Positions 1 to 9,400 of a stretch of DNA of 13,887 bases are shown piece by piece (positions within the stretch are counted from its first letter, which is position 1; each line of letters opens with the position of its first letter). Source of the DNA: Chloroflexota bacterium (GTDB lineage Bacteria; Chloroflexota; Limnocylindria; Limnocylindrales; CSP1-4). A model generated the notes under the pieces. The model did not search any database. It was not told where the DNA came from and saw nothing but the letters and a program-made list of their open reading frames with translations. A program made the translations under genes and the position numbers. The stretch spans positions 1-13,887 of the forward strand of contig JAKAAV010000014.1 in the NCBI GenBank assembly GCA_021802185.1. Reading direction: 5' to 3'.

Positions 1-2607
1 TGGCTGCAGCTGGCTCTGGCTCGCAGCAGCGCATGCGGCTGCAGCGGCGACCCACAGGCCCTGATCCGGGGTCCCCTCGAGGCGCGACCACTCCGCCTCG
101 CAGAGCGCAAGGGCCGCGCGCAGCCGGGGACCGAACGACGGATGCCCGGCGAGGACGGACTCGATCTGCGTGCGCGCCAGCGCGAGGATCGCGCTTCCAC
201 GTTGGCGCGCCTCGACAAGGCCGGCGGTGTCCCGGCGAGAGCGCGCGCGGGTCGCCGCTTCGGCCTCGACCTGCAGTGGCTCGACCATCGTGCCGCAGAA
301 GAAGGTGAAGTTGCCCGCGTCAAGCGCGACGAGCGCGGCGAGCAGGTCGTCACCTGACTGGCGCGCCGCGGCAATGTCGCCGTTCGCCAGACTCAGCTGC
401 CCGCCGACGTATCGCGCGATGACCTCGAACATGGGCCGCGTCTGCGGGCGCGCGAGCTGCCGGGCGCGGGCGAGTCGCCGGGCCGCTTCGTCCAATCGCC
501 CCCGGCCAAGGTCGAGCAGCGCGGATAGCAGCTGGTACACCTGTTCGGACTCGGAGCGCGGTTCGACGTCGGCACCGGGCAGCACGCGGCGCACGAGCGC
601 CAGGCGCTGCTCGGCCTCGTCCCAGCGCCCGAGCTCCCACAGCGCGCCCGCGTTCGCCGCGCGCAGGTGGGCCCCGGCGGATCGGCCGAGCCCGTGCGCG
701 TCGGCCCACGCCGCCCCCGCGCTTCCCTCGACCACGGCATCCTCGAGCCGACCGGCGATCCGCAGCATGATCTCGAGGTTGATCCAGGCTCGGATGGCCG
801 CCGCGACGTCGCCGATGGCGAGGGCAAGGTCGCGCCCTTCACGAAGGGTGGCCGTGGCCGCGTCGACTCGGCCGAGGTGGCCCACGCACGGGCCGAGCGT
901 GGAGAGGGCGTGCGCCTCCACCGCACGCGCGCGGGTCTCCCGCGCCACGCCGAGCGCCTCGCCGGCGAGCACCTCCGCCTCGTCGAGCTGGCCGACGATC
1001 ATCAGGCACCGAGCGAGGCCTTCGAGGACCTGCGCGCGGGCGGCGGACGGGGGGTCCGCGGGGACCAGGCGTACGGCCTCCCGGTGCGCCGCGAGCGCCC
1101 CCTCGCCGTCGTCGGCCTCGCGCAGCAGGTGCCCGAGTGCGTCGAGGAGCAGGCCTGTCCGCACGGGATCCGCGGCAGCATCCGCCAGGGCGAGCGCGGC
1201 CTGGATGTGGGTGAGGGCGCGGGCGGGCGCGCCCGCGGCGTCGGCGGCCGAAGCCGCCCGTTCCAGCACTCCGATCCGGTCGAGCGAGCCCCGTCCGGCG
1301 GCATCCGACGCCCTGTCCCACAGCTCGAGCGCCCGCTCGTACTGGGCCTGCGCCTCGGGAAACGCGTACGCCCGCTCGGCGGCGAGCCCGGCCGCGACGG
1401 AGGCGGGCAGCGCGTGGGGCGGGTCGTGCGCGGCGTACCAGTGATGGGCGATCAGGGCTGCGAGGGAGGGGTCGGCACGGTCGGCCGAGGCCTCCAGTGC
1501 GCGCGCATACGCGGCGTGGAGCTCGGCTCGCTCGCCGGGCAGGAGGTCGCTCTCGAGTGCCTCCTGGAGCAGGGCGTGGCGAAACAGGTACGTGTCGGCC
1601 TCGCCGTCCTCGCGAGGCAGCAGGAGGCCGCGGTCCACCGCCTCGCGGAGGGCCGCTCGTACCTCCGGAGCGCTGGCGCCAGACACCGCCGCGAGCAGGG
1701 GACCGGTGAGCCGGGCCCCACCCACGGCAGCGGCCCGCAGCAGCTCCCGAATGGACGGTGAAAGATCCGCCACGCGCGCGAGGAGGATCTCGCGCAGGGT
1801 CTCGGGCAGGCGGCCCTGTGCGGCTCCCGAGGCGAGCAGCTCCTCGGCATAGAAGGCGTTGCCGGCGGACCGCGCCCAGATGCGCTCTGCCGTCGGCGGC
1901 TCCGGCTCGAAGCCGAGGATGCTCGCAAGCTGTGCGGCGAGCTCCTCGCGCGTGAAGCGAACGAGATCGATCCGTTCGATCCTCCCCGAGCGCTCGAGTC
2001 CGGCCAGCGCCGGGCGCAGCGGGTGGCGCATGGACAGCTCGTCCGTTCGGTAGCTCGCCAGCAGCACGATGCGCCCCCGCCGCAGCGTGCGCACGGTGTA
2101 GGTGATGAGATCGAGCGTCGAGCGGTCGGCCCACTGGAGGTCCTCGAGGACGCAGAGGAGCGGACGCTCCGCGGCAAGGCGGTCGAGGAAGCCCAGCAGC
2201 AGCTCGAAGAGGCGCCCCTGCGCGGAGCCCTCTGGGTTGCCCGCGTTCGCGCCAACCGTGCCCAGAGCCGGCATCACCCGCACCAGCTCGGGTCGTCCGG
2301 CGCCCAGGAGCGCGTCGAGCCTGGCAGGGTCGAGCTCGTCGGGCAGCGGGCGGAGCGCCTCCACGATGGCGCCGTACGGCAGCGCGCCCTCGGCGAGCTC
2401 GAGGCAGGCCCCGGCCAGCACGCGGAATCCCGCCTCGCGTGCCACCGCCGCACACGCTTCGATGAAGCGGGTCTTGCCTACCCCAGCCTCGCCGGCGACG
2501 AGGAAGGCGACCGGACGTCCCTCGGCGGCAGCCGCCAGCCCCGTCGCGACCCGCTCCCGCTCCTCGCGGCGGCCGATGAAGACAGGGGACGCCACCCGCC
2601 TGGCCAA
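1..2607 (-). CDS. LuxR-type large ATPase transcriptional regulator, C-terminus cut by window edge
   Basis: About 869 codons are visible and the frame stays open to base 1, so the gene is incomplete. Near the N-terminus is a FIGRREE-type motif (residues 11-17) typical of AAA_16/NACHT regulators. A Walker A GEAGVGKT lies at about 39-46 and a Walker B LLCVLED at about 150-156, followed by LQWAD, a signature of the MalT/LuxR-ATPase group. After the ATPase and a winged-helix-like part (to about residue 400) comes a long Ala/Leu/Glu-rich helical arm that looks like TPR repeats. Family members are usually 900-1000 residues and end in a GerE-type helix-turn-helix, so that domain should lie just off the left edge. 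Start choice: TTG at 2607 has GAGG (2618-2615) six bases upstream; GTG at 2595 gives VASPVFIGR and is the alternative. An in-frame stop lies upstream at about 2748-2746. The likely role is ligand- or ATP-gated transcriptional activation in the cytoplasm; the ligand cannot be told. The family call is firm, the exact start is not. Confidence 0.88.
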   Translation of the reverse strand, partial: MARRVASPVFIGRREERERVATGLAAAAEGRPVAFLVAGEAGVGKTRFIEACAAVAREAGFRVLAGACLELAEGALPYGAIVEALRPLPDELDPARLDALLGAGRPELVRVMPALGTVGANAGNPEGSAQGRLFELLLGFLDRLAAERPLLCVLEDLQWADRSTLDLITYTVRTLRRGRIVLLASYRTDELSMRHPLRPALAGLERSGRIERIDLVRFTREELAAQLASILGFEPEPPTAERIWARSAGNAFYAEELLASGAAQGRLPETLREILLARVADLSPSIRELLRAAAVGGARLTGPLLAAVSGASAPEVRAALREAVDRGLLLPREDGEADTYLFRHALLQEALESDLLPGERAELHAAYARALEASADRADPSLAALIAHHWYAAHDPPHALPASVAAGLAAERAYAFPEAQAQYERALELWDRASDAAGRGSLDRIGVLERAASAADAAGAPARALTHIQAALALADAAADPVRTGLLLDALGHLLREADDGEGALAAHREAVRLVPADPPSAARAQVLEGLARCLMIVGQLDEAEVLAGEALGVARETRARAVEAHALSTLGPCVGHLGRVDAATATLREGRDLALAIGDVAAAIRAWINLEIMLRIAGRLEDAVVEGSAGAAWADAHGLGRSAGAHLRAANAGALWELGRWDEAEQRLALVRRVLPGADVEPRSESEQVYQLLSALLDLGRGRLDEAARRLARARQLARPQTRPMFEVIARYVGGQLSLANGDIAAARQSGDDLLAALVALDAGNFTFFCGTMVEPLQVEAEAATRARSRRDTAGLVEARQRGSAILALARTQIESVLAGHPSFGPRLRAALALCEAEWSRLEGTPDQGLWVAAAAACAAASQSQLQP

Positions 2608-3484
2608 GACGTACCTCGTTCGAGCCCGCGCCGCACTCGGCTTGCTAGACCCAGACGCCGTGAAGGTCGGTGAACCCGGCCCGACTCCCCGCGCCCGTGA
2701 CGCCCGCCGGGAAGGGTCTGGTGCCCGCGACGCGGGAATCCGGGATCAGGAGGCGCCGAGCCCGATTGAATACGTCACGCAACACAGGCACGCCCGGCTC
2801 CTTCCCTTGCCGTCGGAGCGTCGCTCGTGCCCACCCGCTTTGGCGACCGATTATCGGGGCAGTGGCACCCGCAGCGCGGCGGCGAGGCATGCAGGGTGAG
2901 GCGATCGAGGCGGCTCGACAAGGTGCCAATGGGCCGGATCGCGCTACCCGACCCGCGCGGCCCCCGCCCCCCGACCGGATGGCCCGGTGGCATGGACGGC
3001 TCGCCTGGAGCTCGTGAAGCTCGGCGGCGCGGGGCGTGCTCGTGGAAGCCGGCCTTTCGTGCCTCGCCCGGTCGGACGAGGCGCTGACGCAGCCATGGAC
3101 TGCGCAGGTCCGGCTCCTTGACCCGATATCGGGAGACCGCCCGGGTCAGCGGCGGCGGTGTCAATCAGGAGCGGCGCTAACGCGGGGATGGACTTCCAGG
3201 CTGACCATTCCAAGCTGCGATTCCATGTCCGCGTTTCGCTAGCGGTTGCGGTCTGTTTCGCACGACCTGCGCCCCAACTGACACGTCGGACGGCGCACCA
3301 GCGAGAGTGAAGTCCATGTCTTCGTCGTGACGGCGCGTCAAGTCCCAGCACGTGTGCAATAGCGTCGGGAGAGGGCTCGGGCGTGGCGGCAGGACCCGTT
3401 CGGTCAGGCTCGCAGCGACCCCTCGACGCGTGCGGAAGAGGCCGGCGCACCAGGCGCCGGCCTCTTGCCCTGTGCGCATGCGCT
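2608..3484. other. Long intergenic region without a convincing gene
   Basis: All reading frames here give Arg/Pro/Ser-rich translations with no recognisable domain and no good start with a ribosome site. It must carry the promoter of the minus-strand ATPase regulator, but I could not fix a convincing -35/-10 pair. Two small palindromes share the same half-site: CCGATTATCGG at 2847-2857 and CCCGATATCGGG at 3122-3133. The 3100-3380 part is visibly less GC-rich than the genes around it. The right end holds the hairpin listed separately. No tRNA- or rRNA-like sequence was seen. Confidence 0.6.
3436..3466 (-). terminator. Hairpin downstream of the giant gene, putative terminator
   Basis: A perfect 13-bp stem (AAGAGGCCGGCGC at 3436-3448 and its reverse complement at 3454-3466) encloses a 5-nt loop. 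It starts 18 nt past the stop codon of the giant surface-protein gene. The stem is very GC-rich, but no run of T follows it on either strand, so it is not a canonical intrinsic terminator. U-tract-free hairpins of this sort are common at gene ends in high-GC bacteria and may act as terminators or 3'-end stabilisers. Confidence 0.65.
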
Positions 3485-6400
3485 TCAGCGGACGCTGAGG
3501 TTGCCGCCTCCCAGCAGTTGCTCAACGGTCCTCGTGCCGTTCCAGTCGCTGGAGAACAGCAGGGCCGAGCCGTTGTAGAGGGTGAAGCCGATGGTGTCCA
3601 TCGCCCGGCTCCCGTAGTCGGTCATCGACATCTGGAAGGTCAGGTTCCCGCCGAGCGAGACCGGGTGGCTCGGGTCGGTGATGTCCTGCAGATTCGCCTT
3701 GCTCACGAAGGTCGCGGTGCAGGAGCTGCTGGCCGTCGCTTTCGTGCAGGGCGAGGGCTTCTCACCAAGCGAGGTGAGCGCGTTGCTCTTGATCTGGTAC
3801 GTGTGTCCGCCCTGGCGGAAGAGGATGTTGACGTTGCCCTGGAGGCTCTTCGCCCCCTTGTTGAACTTGACGTTGAAGCCGAAGTTGGCCTTCCGGCCCG
3901 CATCGGCGGCATATGTCCCCGCCGAGCTCGACTCAGTGAGGTAGCCACCGCCGGTGATGAAGTAGCTCGTGATGGGGGCCGCGACATCGATCACCGCGTT
4001 CTCGTCCGAGGTGTCATCGGTGTAGTAGCCGCTCACGACGATCCCGATGGTGTACGGCGTGGCGCCGCTGTTGCTGATGGTCATCGTGGTCTTGCACGCG
4101 ACGGTCCCCACGGTCGTGTCGCCCGAGCTCACCAGGGCGACCGGCAGATCGCTGCACCCATCGAGCGGAGCGTTCGATGCGTCGCGGTTCACGAAGGTGA
4201 CCGTGGCGTGGCTGATGTCGCCCGCGTACGAGTCGTAGGCCGGGTCATCCGCGAGCGCGGTGATGTCCTTGATCGTCGCCGTCAGGGTGACGGTCGCCGA
4301 GGTGGCGGTGGCCGAGGTGCCCCAGAAGAGCGCGTCGCCCGTGTAGGAGGCGCGCGCGTCTTCCTGGGTGACGGTGAGGGAGCCGCCGACGAGCGTGAAG
4401 ACGTAGTTGCTGGCGGCCAGCGTGCCGAGTGACGGCGTGATCGAGTAGGTGCCCGGCGCGCTCGTCACGTTCCCGAGGTTGAGCGTCGCCGAGGTGGTCA
4501 AGCTCGCCGAGCCGCTCACGCCGCTGGTCTCCAGCGTCTCGCTGTTGACGAAGCCCGTGATCGTCGCGGTCAGCGTGACCGGGTCGCTGTACTGGACCGT
4601 CTTGTCGTCAGCCGTGACGATGAGGGTGGCCGGGGTGACGGAGAACGTGACTTCGTCCGTTGACGCCGCGAAGCTGTAGTTGGTGGCCTCGAGATCGCCC
4701 GCCGTGCAGGCGATGGAGTAGCTCGCGACGGGGCTCGTCTGGCTCACGCCTGCCGAGCAGCTCGCCTGTCCGGTCAGGGCGCCTGCGGTACGCAACGCGG
4801 CGTCGGTCTCGTCGTTGACGAAGCCGCTCAGCGCGTAGCCGAGGTTGGCCGGCGGAGTGCTCCCGTAGACCATCGACTGGTCGCTGCTGGGCGTGATCGT
4901 CAGGGTCGCCGGCGTCACGGAGAACGTGACCGTCTCCGTCGACACCGTGAAGGCGTAGTTGGAGGCGGTCAGGGTGCCCTGTGTGCAGCTGATCGTATAG
5001 CTCGCGACGGAGCTCGTCTGGCTCACGCCCGCCGAGCAGCTCGCCTGTCCGGTCAGGGCGCCGGCCGTACGGAGCCCGGCGTCGGTCTCGTCGTTGACGA
5101 AGCCGCTCAGCGCGTAGCCGAGGTTGGCCGGCGGAGTGCTCCCGTAGACCATCGACTGGTCGCTGCTGGGCGTGATCGTCAGGGTGGCCTTGTCCACCGT
5201 CAGGTCGCCGGCTGCTGCGCTGCCGAAGTAGTACATGGGCTCGGTCGCGAAGTGCGCCTTGACCGCCGCGGAGTATGTGGCTGCATTCGTGTACCCGGCA
5301 GGCAGCGTCACATCCGCAAGCGTCGCCACGCCGTTGCTGTCGGTCGTTGCCGAGCCGACCCCTGACGTGCCGATCTGGAAGGTGACCGTCTTGCCGGCCA
5401 GCGGGTCTCCGTTGGCTCGGTTCGTCAGGGTCGCCGTCAGCGTCGCGTTGCCACCGTAGGTCGCGTGGCCCGAGATCGCGCTGAGCGCCGTCGGGGCCTT
5501 CCAGATGGGGAACGACTGGCTGAGTGGGCCGGCAGCGAGGTAGTTTGCATCGGAAGCGAGCGACGCCTCGATGACGCACGCGAATGCGGCGGTGGCACTC
5601 TCGCTGGCGCTGGTGATCGTCACGGTGCCGTCACTGGTCACAGTGCAGCCCACGCTGCCGGAGCCGAGCGCGAACGTGATCGCCCCCGTGTCGTCGGCGG
5701 GCTTGCTCGCGTACGCCGCGACGCTGAAGGGCGCATCGCCGTAGGTCTTGCTGAACGCGTCCGGAAGGACGAAGGTGAAGGTCGGCGTACCTGCCGTCAC
5801 CGTGAGTTCGCCGTTGACGAAGGCGAAGCTGTAGTTGGCGGCGCTCAGGGTGTCTTGGGTACAGCCGATCGAATACGGGCTGCCCGACACCGTGTACGGG
5901 CCGGCGACGATGCTGCAGCTCGGGCTGCCCGTCACCCCGCTCGTGCCGATGGTCTGTCCGTAGACGAACCCGGAATAGCTGACCGAGGGCGTGGGAAGGG
6001 TGCCGCCGTACGTCATCGACTTGTTGTCGGCCGTGACGGTGAGTTCCGCCTTGGCGATGTTGAATGACGCGCTGATCGGCCCTGCGGCGAGGTAGCTCCC
6101 GTCCGCGGCAATCGAGGCCGTGATCACGCACATGTCCGAGCCAGTCGCCGCGCCGGCGATCGTGACCTGGCCGACACTCGTCACCGTGCAGCCGACGCTG
6201 CCCGATCCGAGGGCGAAGGTAATCACACCGGCGTCGTCGGCCGGCCTGGAGGCGTACCCGGCGACGCTGAAGGACGCGTCGCCGTAGGTCTTGCCGAGAG
6301 CCGACAGGTCGAAGGTGAAGGCAGGCGTCATCTGGGCGATGTTGGTCAGGCTGAAGCTGGCTGGAGCCGTCGCGCCGGCGGCGCTCGCGCTGACCGTGTA

Positions 6401-9400
6401 GCTCCCGCCCGCGCCGCTGGCGGTCGCCGCCGCGCTCGCGGTGCCATCCGTCCCGATGGTTGCCGGGTTGCTGCTGAACGTCGCGGTGGCGCCCGTCGCC
6501 GGAGCGCTGAAGGTGACGTTGCCGCCGGCCACGGGGTCGGTTCCGGTGCCGCTCACCGTCACCTGGAGCGGGTCGGCGAAGGCATGGCCGATCGCTGCGC
6601 TCTGGCTGTCGCCGCCGCTGACGCTGAGGCTGAAGGGCTGCGCCTCGAACGCGCCCATGTCGCAGCCGCTGCCCTGGGGGCGGGTCACCCCGCGCTGGTC
6701 GGTGGCCGGGCACGCTGTGCTGTCCGCGGCGTCGATGGCAGTGCTGCCGGGAAGGAGCGGGAAGGTCTTCGTTGAGCCGCCGTAATAGCCGAGCGGCCCG
6801 AGTAGCGGATTGGCGCTGATGTTGCCCGTGCCGCTGTAGCCGCCCTGGACGTCGCTGTAGGTCATCGTCGTTGGGATCGGAAGGGTCACGCGATATTCTG
6901 GGTACCCAACGTAGCCGTGGTCGCCATAGAGGATGCTGTTCCTGACCGTCACGCTGCCTCTGTTACTGCCGCCCCCGTTGGCCTCGATCGCGCCCGCGCT
7001 CCCGCCCGAGTTGCCGCTGAAGGTCGCGTTCGTGAGGGTCACGGTGCCCCAGAGGTTCTCGATCGCACCGCCACCAGACGTTGCGGAGTTCCCGCTGAAG
7101 GTGGCATTCGTGAGCGTGACCGTCGCCTGCATGTTGTAGATCGCGCCGCCACTGTTGCCGCTCGATGTTCCGTGCGTCCAGTTGCCGCTGAAGGTGGCGT
7201 TGGTCAGGGTCAGCACGGCGAGCCCATTGGAGTAGACGGCGCCGCCGCCGCTGCCGTTCCCAATGCCGTGGTTGCCGATGAAGGTGACATCGGTCCACGT
7301 CGAGTACTTCGGGGCATCGCCCTGGTTGATCCACACGGCGCCGCCACCCCAGCCTGCCGAGTTCTCGCTGAACGTGACGTTCGAAAGCGTGGAGGCGGTG
7401 TTCTGGTTGTACATGGCGCCGCCGCCCGACGACGACGCCCCGCTCGCGTTGGCCGTGTTGCCGCTGAAGGTGACGTCGGTCAGGGTCAACGAGGCGGTAT
7501 CGCTGTACATCGCCCCACCGCCGCCCGTGGCCGTGTTGCCGCTGAACGTGACGTCGGTGAGCGACGGAGAGCTGTTGCTCAGGTTCGCCATCCCGCCGCC
7601 GTTGGTGGCCGTGTTGTTGCTGAAGGTGACGCTCGACAGCGTCGGGCTACCGGGGTTGTTCGCCATCCCGCCACCCGCGCCGTTGGATGCCGTGTTGCCG
7701 CTGAAGATCACGTTGCGCACGGTCGGGCTGCCGCCCGAGGCGATATACATGCCGGCGCCATAACTGTTCGTGCCGCCGCCGTTGGCGTTGCCGCCGGTCA
7801 CGGTGAAGCCGGCGAGGACAGCGAGCGGGCCGGTGCCGGTGCCGGTCACGACGTGGTAGGTGTTCTCGCTGTTGTTCGCGAAGTCTGCCCCGTCGTCGCC
7901 GTTGAGATCGCCACTCAGTGTCGTGACGTTCGTCTTTGGGTCGCGCTGATCGAGGCTCGTCTCGGTGCCGGCGAAGCCGCCGTACACGGCCACGCCGGCC
8001 TTCAGCTGGAACGTGGCAGTGCGTGGAGCGGGCAGGTCCGTGGTGTCAGGCGTGTACGTCCCCGCCGCGACCCAGATCTGGTCACCCGGCGTCGCCTGCG
8101 TGAGGGCCCGTGAGAGTGCGCTGCACGCGTTGGCCCAGCTGGAGCAGTCGGCACTGCCGGCGCCCGTCTGGGTCACGTAGAGGATGGGCCCGGCCGGGAC
8201 GACGGCCACGCTGAACGTCTGCTGGACCTGCGTCGCCGGGTTGTAGTCGGCGTCGCCGGCCTGGTTGGCGTCGACGGTGCAGGTCCCAGCGGCGGCGAAG
8301 CTCACGACGCCGCTTGCATCGATCGAGCAGACGGAGCTAGCCGAGGCGTCAATGGTGAGGGTGACCGGGAGCCCCGAGGTTGCGCTGGCCGTCGGAGTGT
8401 AGGTCGGCCCGCCGACCGTCGCGCCGGTGGGCGCGCTCGAGGTGAAGGTGATGGTCTGATCAGCCGGCCCGGCCGCGTTCACCATGAACGACTGCAGGAC
8501 GGGGGTCGCCGCGAGGTAGTCGGCATTGCCGGGTTGGGTCGCGTCGACCGCGCAGAGCCCGGCCGCGGTGAAGTGGACCACGTTGCTGGCGTCGATCGAG
8601 CATACGGAGCTCGAGGTGCTGCGGACGACGAAGACCACCGGCAGCCCCGAGCTGGTGAAGCCCGTCGCGTTCCAGGTCCCCCCGACCACGGCGTTGGTGG
8701 GCGGGGCCGAGGTCCAGCCGACGATCTGGCTCGACTTGCCCACGCTGAACGTCTGCTGGACCTGGGGCGCCGCACGGTAGGTCGTGTTGCCGGCCTGGTT
8801 CGCGTCGATCGTGCAGGTGCCGACGCCGGTGAATGAGACAACGCTGCCGCTGATCGAGCAGATCGAGCTTGTCGTGCCGTCGATCGTGAAGGTCACGGGC
8901 AAGCCCGAGGTCGCGGTCCCGGTCGGCGTGTACGTCCCGTGGTAGACGGCGGTACTCGGCGCGACCGAGGTGAAGCTGATCGTCTGGCTCCAGTTCCCGC
9001 CCGGCGTGAGGAAGCGCACGATCACGAGACCTGAACCGCCCGCACCGCCCGTGCCGTTGGTGAAGGACGCGGTGCCGCCGCCGCCGCTCCCGCTGTTCGC
9101 GGTCGCCGCGCCTCCGGGGCTCGTCGTCGAGGCATTCCCGGCTCCGCCGCCCGCGGCGCCCAGACCGGGTGAGGTCGCGTATGACCCGTTCCCCCCGGTT
9201 CCCTCGCTGCCGCCGCCGCCCCCGCCGGCGTAGGCGGTGCTATAGCCGGCGAACAGGCCCAAGGACGGAACCGCGCCCGGGCCGCCATCGCCGCCGCTGA
9301 TCTCGGCGGCGTTTCCACCGGCGGCCGAGCTCCCGCCGCCACCACCGCCGAACAGGGTTTCCCACTCGGTCGGGCTACCACCTGAGTAGAGCTTCGGCTC

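Noticed and set aside
170..1761. Long plus-strand open frames at 170-1444 and 667-1761
   Set aside because: Low-complexity Ala/Arg/Ser translations opposite the TPR-like arm of the ATPase regulator, with no start signal or domain.
839..2455. A 538-codon minus-strand open frame inside the ATPase regulator, and an 804-bp one at 1452-2255
   Set aside because: Both are alternate frames of the same strand. The frame with Walker A and Walker B runs through the whole region and is the real gene.
3289..3336. Short direct repeat GACGGCGC at 3289 and 3329
   Set aside because: Eight bases at one distance in GC-rich DNA can occur by chance, and no further copies follow at that period.
2944..3525. Minus-strand open frames in the intergenic region (for example 2944-3525 and 2775-3164)
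   Set aside because: The Arg/Pro/Ser-rich sequences match no family, one runs into the giant gene in another frame, and none has a credible ribosome site.
3383..4432. A 349-codon plus-strand open frame over the C-terminus of the giant gene
   Set aside because: It crosses the hairpin and the stop region, has no recognisable domain and lies antisense to clear coding sequence.
6998..7720. Regularly spaced repeats that might suggest a CRISPR array
   Set aside because: The periods (about 78-96 bp) follow codons of beta-helix coils, the repeats are imperfect and coding, and no spacer structure or cas gene is present.
6917..8113. A 398-codon plus-strand open frame opposite the beta-helix, with its own repeats (AEGDVGQ-like)
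   Set aside because: It is an antisense shadow: its repeats mirror the coil repeats of the giant gene, it has no domain, and its composition is Ala/Arg/Val-rich as expected from the opposite strand of GC-rich coding DNA.
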